Part shown: in pieces, positions 4,776 to 13,835 of the stretch
Layout: each line of letters starts with the position of its first letter
Position numbering within the stretch: position 1 is the first letter of the stretch
DNA from: Cytophagales bacterium
GTDB taxonomy: Bacteria; Bacteroidota; Bacteroidia; Cytophagales; UBA9547
DNA: 15,054 nt
Assembly (NCBI GenBank): GCA_013298205.1
Contig: JAAFJZ010000013.1
Span: 1-15,054 of the forward strand
Reading direction: 5' to 3'
Notes under the pieces: model-generated
Database searches by the model: none
What the model was told of the DNA's origin: nothing
What the model saw: only the letters and a program-made list of their open reading frames with translations
Translations under genes and position numbers: made by a program

Positions 4776-5993
4776 TTAATCAAAACGAATAGAATGTATG
4801 GGTCTGAAACGTGAAATAATCAAAGTTGGAATCAATAACACCAAAGTAAGGCAAGTAAATAACAAAAAATTTGTAATTATAATTGTAATAAAATCCCACT
4901 GAATGGGTACTGATTCCATGTAATAATTTTCTGGATCTAAAGGTATGATTTTGAAGAAATATTGAATGGCACAAATACTCAACCCTATTAAATTACCAAT
5001 TAATAGTCCTCTTAAAATGATTAAAATTCCGTTAAACATAAATATTTGTCGGATTTGAAAATTCGTAGCACCAAAGGCTTTTAATGTCCCTATCATATTA
5101 ATACGTTCCATTATCATAACTAATAAAGTAGAAATAATATTGAAACAAGCTACAAAAAACAAAAGTCCTAAAAAGATAATTACATTCTTATTAAGTAAAT
5201 TCATCCAATCAAAAAGCTGAATATATTTATCAGATATTTTTTCTAAGCCCATGTCATAATCCATAACTGTAACTATTTGATTTGCCGCATCATTGATCAT
5301 TTCTGGTTTATAAAGCTTAATTTCGTAACCTCCAACCAAACTATCTCCCCAGCGATTTACATCTTGTAACAATTCTAATTTTCCGATAATATACATTTGG
5401 TCAAACTCATCCATACCCGAATTAAAAATTCCTTTTACTCTTAATTTTCTATATTTTGGAGGATTTTGCACAAAATAAATTAAAATTTTATCATCAATTT
5501 TTAAGTTAAGTTTGTTTGCTATTTTTTCACTTACCATGATATCTTTATCAGATTCGGTTGAATTAAAATTAATAATTTTTCCGCTTTTTAAGTGTTTTTG
5601 AAAGAAAATGGAATCATATCCATTTGAAATACCTTTAAATACGGTGCCAAATACTTCTCCATTCCAATTAATTATTCCTGCCTTTGTAGCAAATGGAGAC
5701 ATACTTTTAATAAATGGATTTTGTTTATGAGTTAAATAAAAAGGAGATTTGACAGAAAGTGGTGGGTCTTCTATTCCATTATTTGAATCGTATTTTGTAA
5801 TTTGAATATGTGAATCAAAAGAAAATATTTTGGTTTTAATTTCAGATTCAAACCCTTTCATGATTGAAAATGAAACTATCATCAACGCGACTCCTAATGC
5901 TATCGCTCCTATTGCTATTTTAATTACAGACGAGGAAAAAGATGTATTATCAGCCTTCGAGATTCTTTTGGCAATAAAAAAATAGATATTCAA
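4776..5993 (-). CDS. lolE: LolC/LolE-type ABC transporter permease, 405 aa
   Basis: Inner-membrane permease of the FtsX/LolC-E family, which with an ATPase such as LolD extracts lipoproteins from the inner membrane toward the outer membrane. The layout is classical. A short cytoplasmic start has FFIAKRIS. TM1 is at about 23-45, then a periplasmic domain runs to about 268. Three C-terminal TMs lie at about 270-295, 318-345 and 367-393. The coupling motif after TM2, ERINMIGTLKAFGAT (296-310), is the FtsX-family signature. Residue count (about 400) and the ending SRFRPIHSIRFD are typical of Bacteroidota homologues. LolC and LolE are often not distinguished in this phylum, so the symbol is a family assignment. 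No ATPase gene is adjacent. The start is the first ATG after an exact -7 box at 6037-6044. Confidence 0.88.
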   Translation of the reverse strand: MNIYFFIAKRISKADNTSFSSSVIKIAIGAIALGVALMIVSFSIMKGFESEIKTKIFSFDSHIQITKYDSNNGIEDPPLSVKSPFYLTHKQNPFIKSMSPFATKAGIINWNGEVFGTVFKGISNGYDSIFFQKHLKSGKIINFNSTESDKDIMVSEKIANKLNLKIDDKILIYFVQNPPKYRKLRVKGIFNSGMDEFDQMYIIGKLELLQDVNRWGDSLVGGYEIKLYKPEMINDAANQIVTVMDYDMGLEKISDKYIQLFDWMNLLNKNVIIFLGLLFFVACFNIISTLLVMIMERINMIGTLKAFGATNFQIRQIFMFNGILIILRGLLIGNLIGLSICAIQYFFKIIPLDPENYYMESVPIQWDFITIIITNFLLFTCLTLVLLIPTLIISRFRPIHSIRFD

Positions 5994-6361
5994 TTTTTGA
6001 AAGTTTTAATTGGCATTTTTTAAAAAACTTGAATTACAAATATATAGATTTTGATAGAATACCTACGATACATTTTTTATTTAATAAAATAAATTTAGTA
6101 AAAAGCCAAAAACGTCAAACTCATTTCCATAATTTAATTCTAAAGCCAAAAGCAAATCTACTTTCTATTAGGGGTATAACTAATAATGATTGATTTAAAT
6201 ATTTTAGGGTAGAATTAAATATTTAGATTTTCGGGTTATTAAAGATTATTTCTTAATTTTGAATTTATCTATGATTTTGTTCAATGTCTAAAGTTTATAA
6301 AATTAATTTACTTGCTAACTCTTTAGCTAAACAAATTAAATTATTATATTTATAAGTTTAT
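5994..6361. other. Divergent intergenic region between permease and T9SS gene
   Basis: The 368 bp hold the promoter of the minus-strand operon (6037-6044). For the plus-strand gene no convincing consensus promoter is seen; TATATTTA at 6345-6352 is one base from TAnnTTTG but very close to the ATG at 6362. No RNA gene or credible small frame is apparent. Confidence 0.5.
6037..6044 (-). promoter_or_regulatory. -7 box of the permease operon
   Basis: On the minus strand the sequence is TATATTTG, an exact TAnnTTTG match, about 44 bases before the permease ATG. No TTG is found at the expected -33 distance. Confidence 0.55.
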
Positions 6362-9091
6362 ATGCTTAAAGTAATTACCAAGCTCAGTATACTTTTTACA
6401 GCCATTTTTCTTATGTTTTTTAGCACCATTTCAATGGCTACTCACATCAAAGCTGGTGAAATTACTGCTTCTAGCGAGCCAAATAACCCTTTCAAATACA
6501 ACTTTACTTTGGCTCTTTATGTAGATTCTGCAGCTAGCCCCAACGTACTTAATAACGTTTCACCTGCTGCTTTGGCTTTTGGAGATGGGAGTACTCAGCA
6601 GGTTAATGCAGTTCCCGTAAACTTATTTTCTCAAAGAAATATTGGCAATTCGACTTTGAAATATGTGTTCAAATTTTCGCACACTTATGCTTCATCGGGC
6701 TCTTTTACTGTTACTTTTATTGATTTTAATAGAAATGCAGGGATTTTGAATATGAACAATTCTGTTAATACAAGTTTTTTTTTAAATACATCCATTACCA
6801 TCAATCCATTTATCGGGTTAAACAATCCACCTATTTTTACGATTCCCCCAATTGATATAGCAAATGCCAACACCATATATTTGCATAATGCAGGTGTTAC
6901 TGATATAGATGGTGATAGTTTGGCATACAAACTCACTGTTCCCAAAATGGGCTCTGATGTAAACACAGGCATAAGTGTAGATGGGTATCTTGACCCCAAT
7001 AGCCCCAATATTTGTTCTAGCTTTTCTTGTTCTAATGCTTGCCCAGTTACTAATTTTAGTATAGATGCCAAAACGGGTACAATAACCTGGGATTATCCTC
7101 TTTTTTGCCCAAATACAGCAAATTTATATAACATTGCATTTGTTGTAGAAGAATGGAGAAATGGCATTTTGCTCAGTGCCACCGTGCGAGATATGCAAAT
7201 CAGAGTAGCAAACTTCAATAACAAACCCCCTAAAATCGCGCCATTAAAACCTCGATGTGCTGTAGTAGGGCAATTATTGCGTGACACCATTTATGCTAGC
7301 GATGAAGATAATAATAGAATAAATATTTTTGCCACGGGTGGTACTTTTGAAGCCCCGAACCCTAAATCTGCTTTCAACTATATCCCTTTGCAATTACCAG
7401 TAGCCAAAGGTTTTTATTCCTGGACTCCCGAATGTGTACATGTAAGAAATCAAGTTTACACAAATTACTACAGAGCGTTAGATATTACAGCTGCAGCACG
7501 ACCTTTGGCTGATATCAAAACAAATACCATAAAAGTAGTAGCTCCATCGCCAAGAAACCTTAAAGCGAGCACTTTGGCTAATGGTGTACAACTCAAATGG
7601 GAACCCTACTCTTGCTCGAATGGAGATTCAATTTTAGTTTGGAGAAAAAGTAACTGCTCCCCTATCGTTATTGATACTTGTTCTCCAAAAAATCCATTTG
7701 GATATACACTTTTAGCAAGTCTTCCCATCACAACAACAAGTTATTTTGATTCCCAAGCCAAAAGTGGCAACATTTATTCCTATCGAGTTTCAGCTAAATT
7801 TAGCTCCAATTTAGAACTTGGCGTTTCGTTAAGTTTGCCTTCCAAAGACACCTGTGTTATCATTCCATTGGTCGCTCCTATTATATTAAATGTATCTGTA
7901 CGCAACACATCTTTAACAAATGGAAGCATATTTTTGCGTTGGAAAGCCCCAACCGATTTTGACAAAAATATATTCAAACCTACTTATGGATTTAAGGTTT
8001 TAAGAAAAGATTCTGTATCAAGTTCGTATATTCTAATTAATACCAAAAACACAATAACTGACACTACTTACATAGATTCATTGATAAATACCCAGTCCCA
8101 AAGCCAAACTTATAAAGTTTTGCTAACCTACAACAATGGAATATCAGGAGATACTTCTCAAGATGCAAGTTCAGTGTTTACTAAAGCAACAGGAATCGGG
8201 TTGGGTATAAAATTGGAATGGACAAGCAATGTGCCTTGGCAATACGATGGCTTTAAGCAATATATTTATAGGGAAATAAATGGAAATTTTACACTTATCG
8301 ATAGCATATTAAGCAATGGTAATTCTTTTTCAACCTATTCAGATACAGGAAAGTATATGAACAAAAGCCTAGAGTGTGGCAAGATCTATCGTTATAAAAT
8401 CAGAACGCAAGGGTCATATAGCAACCCTAAAATCACAAGACCATTACTTAATTTCTCCCAAATTGCTAGCGCTCCCGCAGGCGGACTGCAAAAACCCAAA
8501 TTGACTTTATTTAATAATGAATGCCCGAGCAATGAAGGGAAAAATTTGCCCAATATTTTATCTTGGACATTAAATTTAGGCAAAAAAGCCATTTGTAGCA
8601 AAGCATTAAATTATCAAATTTATTTTGCAGAACGCAAAGGGGAAACTTTAAAAGCTATTGCCACTGCAAGTGATTCATTTTATGTGCATAATCGCGTAGA
8701 TTTTTTGCCCGATAGCAGCTTTTCGGTTGCCGGTTGTTATATGGTAGAAGCTTTGGGAAGCACAACTAATGAGCGTTTTTATAGCGACACTATATGTACT
8801 GACAATTGCCCGAAATATGAGTTGCCCAACCTTTTCACCCCCAACCAAGACGGTATCAATGATTTTATGGTGCCCCTCAAACCCTTAAGACATACCCAAA
8901 GCGCAGAAATTGACATCGTAAACCGCTGGGGAAATGTAGTTTTTTCACAAAAAGGAAGCCCATTTATTCGTTGGGATGCTTCAAATGTACCCGAAGGTAT
9001 TTACTACTATTCATTAAACTTGAAAACCAAAAGATTAAATCCTAATGATGAATCCAAGACTATAAAAGGTTGGATACAAATATTAAGATAA
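6362..9091 (+). CDS. Secreted T9SS type B sorting-domain protein, 909 aa
   Basis: A cell-surface or secreted protein exported by Sec and then by the type IX secretion system. A signal peptide covers residues 1-26 (hydrophobic core ILFTAIFLMFF, cleavage after SMA). A PKD-like fold follows, with AFGDGS near 72 and FSHTYASSGSFTV near 104-116. Then comes a cadherin-like stretch (VTDIDGDSLAYKLTV, near 178-192) and a cysteine-containing segment. At least three fibronectin-III-like repeats carry the AxxLANGVQLKWEPY and GSIFLRWKAP patterns at about 400-600. The last 90 residues are the gliding-motility-associated (CHU_C, type B) sorting domain: PNLFTPNQDGIND (822-834), NRWGNVVF (about 854-861), RWDASNVPEGIYYYSL. 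Such proteins usually act as adhesins or matrix components. It is transcribed away from the permease operon; dcd follows after 18 bp. Ligand unknown. Confidence 0.9.
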   Translation: MLKVITKLSILFTAIFLMFFSTISMATHIKAGEITASSEPNNPFKYNFTLALYVDSAASPNVLNNVSPAALAFGDGSTQQVNAVPVNLFSQRNIGNSTLKYVFKFSHTYASSGSFTVTFIDFNRNAGILNMNNSVNTSFFLNTSITINPFIGLNNPPIFTIPPIDIANANTIYLHNAGVTDIDGDSLAYKLTVPKMGSDVNTGISVDGYLDPNSPNICSSFSCSNACPVTNFSIDAKTGTITWDYPLFCPNTANLYNIAFVVEEWRNGILLSATVRDMQIRVANFNNKPPKIAPLKPRCAVVGQLLRDTIYASDEDNNRINIFATGGTFEAPNPKSAFNYIPLQLPVAKGFYSWTPECVHVRNQVYTNYYRALDITAAARPLADIKTNTIKVVAPSPRNLKASTLANGVQLKWEPYSCSNGDSILVWRKSNCSPIVIDTCSPKNPFGYTLLASLPITTTSYFDSQAKSGNIYSYRVSAKFSSNLELGVSLSLPSKDTCVIIPLVAPIILNVSVRNTSLTNGSIFLRWKAPTDFDKNIFKPTYGFKVLRKDSVSSSYILINTKNTITDTTYIDSLINTQSQSQTYKVLLTYNNGISGDTSQDASSVFTKATGIGLGIKLEWTSNVPWQYDGFKQYIYREINGNFTLIDSILSNGNSFSTYSDTGKYMNKSLECGKIYRYKIRTQGSYSNPKITRPLLNFSQIASAPAGGLQKPKLTLFNNECPSNEGKNLPNILSWTLNLGKKAICSKALNYQIYFAERKGETLKAIATASDSFYVHNRVDFLPDSSFSVAGCYMVEALGSTTNERFYSDTICTDNCPKYELPNLFTPNQDGINDFMVPLKPLRHTQSAEIDIVNRWGNVVFSQKGSPFIRWDASNVPEGIYYYSLNLKTKRLNPNDESKTIKGWIQILR

Positions 9092-9109
9092 GTCAATAAA
9101 AAAACCACT

Positions 9110-9643
9110 ATGATTCTCACTGACAAAGAAATACTTAACGAAATAGATAAAAAAAACATCCTCATTGAGCCATTTGATATAAAATGCTTGGGGACAAATT
9201 CTTATGATGTGCATCTAGGAAAATACCTAGCTACCTATACCGATGCAGTTTTAGATGCCAAAAAGCACAACCAAATAACTACTTTTGAAATACCAGATTC
9301 AGGTTTTACCCTCAAACCAGGCACTTTATATTTGGGCGTAACCCAAGAATACACAGAAACGCACGCACATGTGCCTTTTTTGGAAGGGAAATCAAGCATA
9401 GGGCGTTTGGGCATTGATATTCATGCCACTGCAGGCAAGGGTGATGTAGGATTTTGCAATTTCTGGACACTCGAAATTTCTGTTTCCATGCCCGTAATCG
9501 TTTACCCTTTTATGCCTATCGGTCAGCTTATATATTTTGAAGTGCAAGGCGGCATCCAAAATTATTACAACAAAAAAGGAAATGCCAAATACAACGAAAA
9601 AAGCCCTAAGCCAATGGAATCTATGATGTGGAAAAATTTTTGA
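9110..9643 (+). CDS. dcd: dCTP deaminase, 177 aa
   Basis: Cytosolic enzyme that deaminates dCTP to dUTP, feeding dTMP synthesis; it forms a trimer of the dUTPase-like fold. The family's landmarks are in order: MILTDKEI at the start, NSYDVHLG (30-37), FTLKPGTLYLGVTQE (66-80), then EGKSSIGRLGI (92-102) with the substrate-binding Ser and Arg. GDVGFCNFWTLEIS (111-124) carries the catalytic glutamate at E122 (the counterpart of E138 in the E. coli enzyme). PIGQLIYFE (136-144) ends the core. Length agrees with Bacteroidota homologues and is slightly shorter than the 193-residue E. coli protein. It begins 18 bp after the secreted-protein gene, so the two may share a transcript, though they have no functional link. 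It could alternatively be a bifunctional dCTP deaminase/dUTPase; the sequence does not decide this. Confidence 0.93.
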   Translation: MILTDKEILNEIDKKNILIEPFDIKCLGTNSYDVHLGKYLATYTDAVLDAKKHNQITTFEIPDSGFTLKPGTLYLGVTQEYTETHAHVPFLEGKSSIGRLGIDIHATAGKGDVGFCNFWTLEISVSMPVIVYPFMPIGQLIYFEVQGGIQNYYNKKGNAKYNEKSPKPMESMMWKNF

Positions 9644-10025
9644 TTACGATTAAAGCCCATTTTAAAAAAGATTTTGATTATTTTTTTTGGTGCAAGCAAT
9701 GGTAGGACGACCGTTCTAACAACAACGACCGACTTAAAGTTTAAATATTAAAGCAAAGACAATCCATTTTGACAAGTGACCAAAGACATAGAAATATTAC
9801 AAATGGACAGCGAGTAAGCCGACACTCATTGCCGACCCTATGTTTTTTATTTTTTTCCCACCGCACTTTTTTAAAAACAATTTTAGCCAGCCGCACAAAC
9901 GGCACATTTGGTTTTGCCCCGACACACAAAGCCGACCCTTCGGCAAAACCAGAAGAGCCGTTTTTTAGCCAACGCACCGACTTAATAATGTAATTTAGCG
10001 AACGAATAAATAAAGAGAATTTTAA
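9644..10025. other. Intergenic boundary before the restriction operon, with inverted repeat
   Basis: These 382 bp separate dcd from hsdM. Frames of 74 and 78 codons exist on the two strands over the same bases, but their translations look random. From about 9850 to 9975 the DNA is richer in G and C than its surroundings. It contains a 9-bp perfect inverted repeat, GGTTTTGCC (9910-9918) and GGCAAAACC (9942-9950), with a 23-base centre and no T run. This may be an edge of the restriction island. No clear hsdM promoter was found. Confidence 0.5.
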
Positions 10026-11594
10026 ATGTCAGAAGACCAAAAGAAACAACTTGAACAACAGCTTTGGAATATAGCCAATACGCTTAGAGGTAAAATGAAT
10101 GCGGACGAGTTCCGTGATTATATTTTGGGCTTTATTTTCTATAAATACCTTGCCGAGAAAATGGAAATTTATGCAAACACCATTTTAAAAGCCGACAAGA
10201 TTAAATACAAAGAATTAAAAGAAAACGCCAAGCAAGGCAAGGAATACATTGAAGCCATCAAAGAAGAATCTTTGGAGAAATTGGGTTACTTCTTAAAACC
10301 TTCTGAGCTGTTTAGCGAAGTTGCGAAACGTGGCAACAGCGATGTAGAAGGCGAAAATAATTTCATACTCGAAGACCTTCAAAAAATCTTAAACAATATC
10401 CAACTCTCGACAATGGGAACGGATAGCGAAGAAGATTTTGACCACTTGTTTGAGGATATGGATTTGAACAGTACCAAACTTGGCAAAACGCCCGAAGCAA
10501 GAAATGAAATTATTGCAAAGGTGCTATCGCACCTTGACAAAATTGATTTCAAATTGGAGCAAACAGAATTGGATGTTTTGGGCGATGCTTACGAATATTT
10601 GATTGGACAGTTTGCCAGTGGTGCAGGAAAAAAAGCAGGTGAATTTTATACACCGCAGGAAGTAAGTAAAGTATTAGCAAAAATTGTAACCACAGGAAAA
10701 AGCAAACTCAAATCGGTTTACGACCCAACTTGTGGTTCTGGTTCGTTGTTGCTTCGAGTTGCAAAGGAAGTAAAAGAAGTAAGCAACTTTTACGGACAAG
10801 AAATGAACCGCACAACTTACAACCTTGCCCGAATGAATATGATTTTGCACGGTGTGCATTACCGCAAGTTTGACATTAAACAAGAAGACACTTTAGAGCA
10901 TCCGCAACACAACGGAAAACAATTTGAAGCCATTGTTGCAAATCCACCATTTTCGGCTGAATGGAGTGCAAACCAATTATTTACAAGCGATGACCGTTTT
11001 AACCAATATGGAAAATTAGCCCCAAGCAGTAAAGCCGATTATGCTTTTGTGCAACATATGATTCACCATTTGGCAGAAAATGGAACGATGGCAATTGTAT
11101 TGCCTCACGGTGCTTTGTTTAGAAGCGGAGCAGAACAGCACATTCGTAAATACCTAATTGAAGACCGAAACTATTTAGATGCTGTAATAGGTTTACCAGC
11201 AAACCTATTTTACGGAACGCCAATTCCAACTTGTATTATGGTTTTCAAAAAATGTAAAGAAAATCCAAATGATGTTTTATTTATTAATGCAGCCGAACAT
11301 TTTGAAAGAGGAACACAGAACACTTTACGCCAAGAAGACATTGATAGAATAATAACAACTTATAGAGAAAGAAAAGTAGTTGAAAAGTATAGCAGCTTAG
11401 CAACGCTTGACATCATTGCGGAGAATGAATACAATCTGAATATACCACGATATGTAAACACATTTGAAGAACAAGAAAGCATTGACATTCTAGATGTTGC
11501 GAAACAGTTGAGAAGTCTTGAAAAAGAAATGAAAGATACAGATGCAGAATTGACTGCATTTTGCAAAGAACTTAAAATTGATACACCGTTTTAG
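10026..11594 (+). CDS. hsdM: Type I restriction-modification DNA methyltransferase subunit, 522 aa
   Basis: M subunit of a type I R-M system, transferring a methyl group from S-adenosylmethionine to N6 of adenine in the site chosen by HsdS. The N-terminal helical domain (WNIANTLRGKMNADEFRDYI, 14-33) is the typical HsdM_N. GEFYTPQEVSKVLAKI (205-220) leads into the SAM-binding motif I, DPTCGSGSLL (233-242). The catalytic motif IV is NPPF (306-309). Length and order match the EcoKI/StySJ-type M subunits. First gene of a five-gene plus-strand operon. Start chosen at ATG 10026, giving the family's MSEDQKKQLEQQLWNIAN opening. Composition is more GC-rich than region 1, consistent with horizontal acquisition of the operon, as is usual for these loci. 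Confidence 0.96.
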   Translation: MSEDQKKQLEQQLWNIANTLRGKMNADEFRDYILGFIFYKYLAEKMEIYANTILKADKIKYKELKENAKQGKEYIEAIKEESLEKLGYFLKPSELFSEVAKRGNSDVEGENNFILEDLQKILNNIQLSTMGTDSEEDFDHLFEDMDLNSTKLGKTPEARNEIIAKVLSHLDKIDFKLEQTELDVLGDAYEYLIGQFASGAGKKAGEFYTPQEVSKVLAKIVTTGKSKLKSVYDPTCGSGSLLLRVAKEVKEVSNFYGQEMNRTTYNLARMNMILHGVHYRKFDIKQEDTLEHPQHNGKQFEAIVANPPFSAEWSANQLFTSDDRFNQYGKLAPSSKADYAFVQHMIHHLAENGTMAIVLPHGALFRSGAEQHIRKYLIEDRNYLDAVIGLPANLFYGTPIPTCIMVFKKCKENPNDVLFINAAEHFERGTQNTLRQEDIDRIITTYRERKVVEKYSSLATLDIIAENEYNLNIPRYVNTFEEQESIDILDVAKQLRSLEKEMKDTDAELTAFCKELKIDTPF

Positions 11595-11607
11595 AAAGGC
11601 AAAAAGT

Positions 11608-11635
11608 ACCATTTTCCCGACATCAGGAAGATGGT
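11608..11635. repeat. Inverted repeat between hsdM and rhuM
   Basis: ACCATTTTCC (11608-11617) and GGAAGATGGT (11626-11635) pair over 10 positions with one T-G wobble, across an 8-base loop. No T run follows, so it is unlikely to end transcription. It may protect the hsdM transcript or be the scar of a small element. Confidence 0.5.
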
Positions 11636-11657
11636 CGAATAAACAAAATAAACTTAA

Positions 11658-12662
11658 ATGGAAGAGAAAAATATTATTATATACAATACCCAGGACGGTA
11701 AAACATCTGTTTCACTTTTAACCAAAGACGGTACAGTTTGGATGAACCAAAACCAATTGGCTGAACTTTTTGACACCTCTAAGCAAAATATAGGACAGCA
11801 CATAGCAAGTATATTGGAAGACAAAGAGTTAAGTGAAAATTCAGTTGTAAAGAATTACTTTACAACTGCCGCTGATGGCAAAGAATACAATGTTATTTTT
11901 TACTCTTTAGAAATGACTTTGGCTATTGGCTTTAGGGTGCGTAGCAAAAGAGGTACACAGTTTAGGCAATGGGCAAATCAAAACCTTGCAAGCTATATGA
12001 TAAAAGGCTTTGTAATGGATGATGAGCGATTGAAAAATCCTGATGGTAGACCCGACCATTTTGACGAACTCTTAGCCCGTATCAGAGATGTCAGAGCTTC
12101 TGAAAAAAGATTTTACCAAAAAGTACGTGATTTATTTGCTTTAAGCAGCGACTATGACGGAAGCGATAAAGCCACGCAAATGTTTTATGCCGAAACCCAA
12201 AACAAAATACTTTTTGCGATAACAGGAAAAACGGCTGCCGAAATTGTAGTAAGCCGTGCCAATGCCAACGCCCCAAATATGGCATTGACCAGTTGGAAAG
12301 GCAAGGTAGTACGCAAACAAGATATTTACATAGCCAAAAATTACCTTACAGAAGATGAAATTGACAACCTCAACCGTTTTGTAACCGTGTTTTTAGAAAC
12401 CGCTGAACTACGTGCCAAAAACAGACAGGACATTACCATGGCATTTTGGAAAGAAAATATTGATAAAATAATACTACTAAATGACAAAAGCATTTTGCAA
12501 GGAAAAGGCAAGATAAGCAATGAGCAAATGGAGAAAAAAGTAGATGCCTTGTTTGCAAGTTTTGATGCCAAAAGAAAAATAGCTGAAGCCCAACAAGCAG
12601 ATGAACAAGATTTGGAAGAATTGAAAGCCTTGGAAAATAAAATTAAAGCCAAGAAAAAATAA
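11658..12662 (+). CDS. rhuM: RhuM-family protein, 334 aa
   Basis: Member of the family named after the Salmonella pathogenicity-island gene rhuM, whose biochemical role is not established. The N-terminal portion NIIIYNTQDGKTSVSL (5-20) and VWMNQNQLAELFDTSKQNI (27-45) forms the typical winged-helix-like start. FYSLEMTLAIGFRVRSKRG and FRQWANQNLASYMIKGFVMDD follow, the hallmark KilA-N/Bro-like central block. The C-terminal third is helical and charged, ending in a lysine-rich coiled coil (EELKALENKIKAKKK). RhuM genes occur repeatedly between hsdM and hsdS in type I loci, as here, so a link to regulating or assisting the R-M system is plausible but unproven. It ends only 3 bp before hsdS, so the two are translationally close. 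Confidence 0.88.
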   Translation: MEEKNIIIYNTQDGKTSVSLLTKDGTVWMNQNQLAELFDTSKQNIGQHIASILEDKELSENSVVKNYFTTAADGKEYNVIFYSLEMTLAIGFRVRSKRGTQFRQWANQNLASYMIKGFVMDDERLKNPDGRPDHFDELLARIRDVRASEKRFYQKVRDLFALSSDYDGSDKATQMFYAETQNKILFAITGKTAAEIVVSRANANAPNMALTSWKGKVVRKQDIYIAKNYLTEDEIDNLNRFVTVFLETAELRAKNRQDITMAFWKENIDKIILLNDKSILQGKGKISNEQMEKKVDALFASFDAKRKIAEAQQADEQDLEELKALENKIKAKKK

Positions 12663-12665
12663 ACA

Positions 12666-13835
12666 ATGGAGAAACAACAAAGCAAAAAACCGCTTATTAG
12701 GTTTCCAGAGTTTAAAGATACTTGGGAACACAAACGACTGAATGAACTTTTAAGCGAAGCCAAAAAGCGGAATGAAGATTTGAAATATGGTAAAGACGAA
12801 GTGCTTTCTGTTTCGGGTGAATTGGGTATTGTAAACCAAATTGAGCATTTAGGAAGAAGCTACGCAGGTGTTTCGGTGCATCAATACCACGTTGTGGAAC
12901 TTGGCGACATTGTTTATACGAAAAGCCCACTGAAAGCAAACCCTTTTGGAATTATCAAACTTAACAAAAGTAAAGCAGGTATTGTATCAACGCTTTATGC
13001 TGTTTACAAAGTAAAGGAAAAAACGGCTTACGGACCTTTTATTGATTGTTACTTTTCATTGGATGCCAATACCAATCGATATTTACGACCATTGGTAAAG
13101 AAAGGTGCAAAAAATGATATGAAGATTAACAACGCTTATGTGTTACACGACAGAATATTTGCACCAACCATTCCCGAACAAAAACGCATTGCTTCTTTCT
13201 TCACTGTTTTAGATAAGAAAATTGCCGAACTGAAACAGAAAAAAACGCTTTTAGAGCAATACAAAAAAGGCATAATGCAAAAACTCTTCTCGCAAGAATT
13301 GAGATTTAATGATGATAATGGCAAAGAGTTTCCGAAGTGGGAGAAGAAAAAACTTGGTGAAATAGCTTTTAAAAAGTCATCAAACATTGCAGCAAATGCA
13401 ATAGAAGACAATTTTGGAGATTATATAATTTATGGAGCTTCTGGTGTATTAAAGAAAGTAGATTTTTACAGGGAAGAAGAAGAATACATCTCAATTGTTA
13501 AAGATGGTGCAGGTGTTGGAAGAGTTTATTTATGTTCAGCAAAATCTTCTGTTTTAGGGACTCTTGATATTATAAAACCTATTGGTGGTAATCTTAATTA
13601 TTTATTTTACTTTCTTCAGCAAACTAATTTTCTTAAATATGTAACAGGAAGTACAATTCCTCATATTTATTTTAGTGATTATAAAGCTGAAAAAATTCTG
13701 TTCCCTTGTATTGATGAACAAATCAAAATCTCCAATTTACTTTCTGCTATTGATGATAAAATAGACCGAACTGAAAATCAATTACAACAAACCCAACAAT
13801 ACAAAAAAGGCTTGTTACAAAATATGTTTATTTAA
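12666..13835 (+). CDS. hsdS: Type I restriction-modification specificity subunit, 389 aa
   Basis: S subunit that selects the bipartite DNA target for both methylation and cleavage. It has two target recognition domains (TRDs). TRD1 spans about 20-168, after a PEFKDTWEHKRLNELL opening. The central conserved helix is at about 169-215 (PEQKRIASFFTVLDKKIAEL, then KKGIMQKLF). TRD2 spans about 223-348 (from FPKWEKKKLGEIAF; contains YIIYGASGV, a common TRD motif). The distal conserved helix is at 349-389 (DEQIKISNLLSAIDDKID, then YKKGLLQNMF). The two helices are cognate spacers setting the gap between half-sites. TRD2 is visibly more AT-rich than TRD1, suggesting TRD exchange. The stop codon overlaps the ATG of the hsdR stub (TAATG). 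Confidence 0.95.
   Translation: MEKQQSKKPLIRFPEFKDTWEHKRLNELLSEAKKRNEDLKYGKDEVLSVSGELGIVNQIEHLGRSYAGVSVHQYHVVELGDIVYTKSPLKANPFGIIKLNKSKAGIVSTLYAVYKVKEKTAYGPFIDCYFSLDANTNRYLRPLVKKGAKNDMKINNAYVLHDRIFAPTIPEQKRIASFFTVLDKKIAELKQKKTLLEQYKKGIMQKLFSQELRFNDDNGKEFPKWEKKKLGEIAFKKSSNIAANAIEDNFGDYIIYGASGVLKKVDFYREEEEYISIVKDGAGVGRVYLCSAKSSVLGTLDIIKPIGGNLNYLFYFLQQTNFLKYVTGSTIPHIYFSDYKAEKILFPCIDEQIKISNLLSAIDDKIDRTENQLQQTQQYKKGLLQNMFI
13257..13811 (+). repeat. 15-bp direct repeats flanking TRD2 of hsdS
   Basis: CAATACAAAAAAGGC occurs at 13257-13271 and again at 13797-13811, in the same codon frame, both encoding QYKKG in the two conserved helices. Such repeats allow exchange of TRDs by recombination between alleles. 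The similarity could simply reflect the duplicated helix structure of HsdS. Confidence 0.7.

Noticed and set aside
6130..6160. AAAGCCAAAAGCAAATC as a fourth degenerate CRISPR repeat
   Set aside because: Only scattered short matches to two parts of the repeat in the wrong spacing.
6685..7071. 128-codon minus-strand frame in the T9SS gene
   Set aside because: Antisense shadow of a long gene with signal peptide and sorting domain.
9741..9993. Two overlapping frames of 74 and 78 codons on opposite strands before hsdM
   Set aside because: They are mutual shadows in a G+C-richer block, with no protein-like features or start signals.
12341..12763. 140-codon minus-strand frame over the end of rhuM
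   Set aside because: It is antisense to rhuM and the hsdS start; serine- and phenylalanine-rich translation typical of antisense of lysine/glutamate-rich coding DNA.
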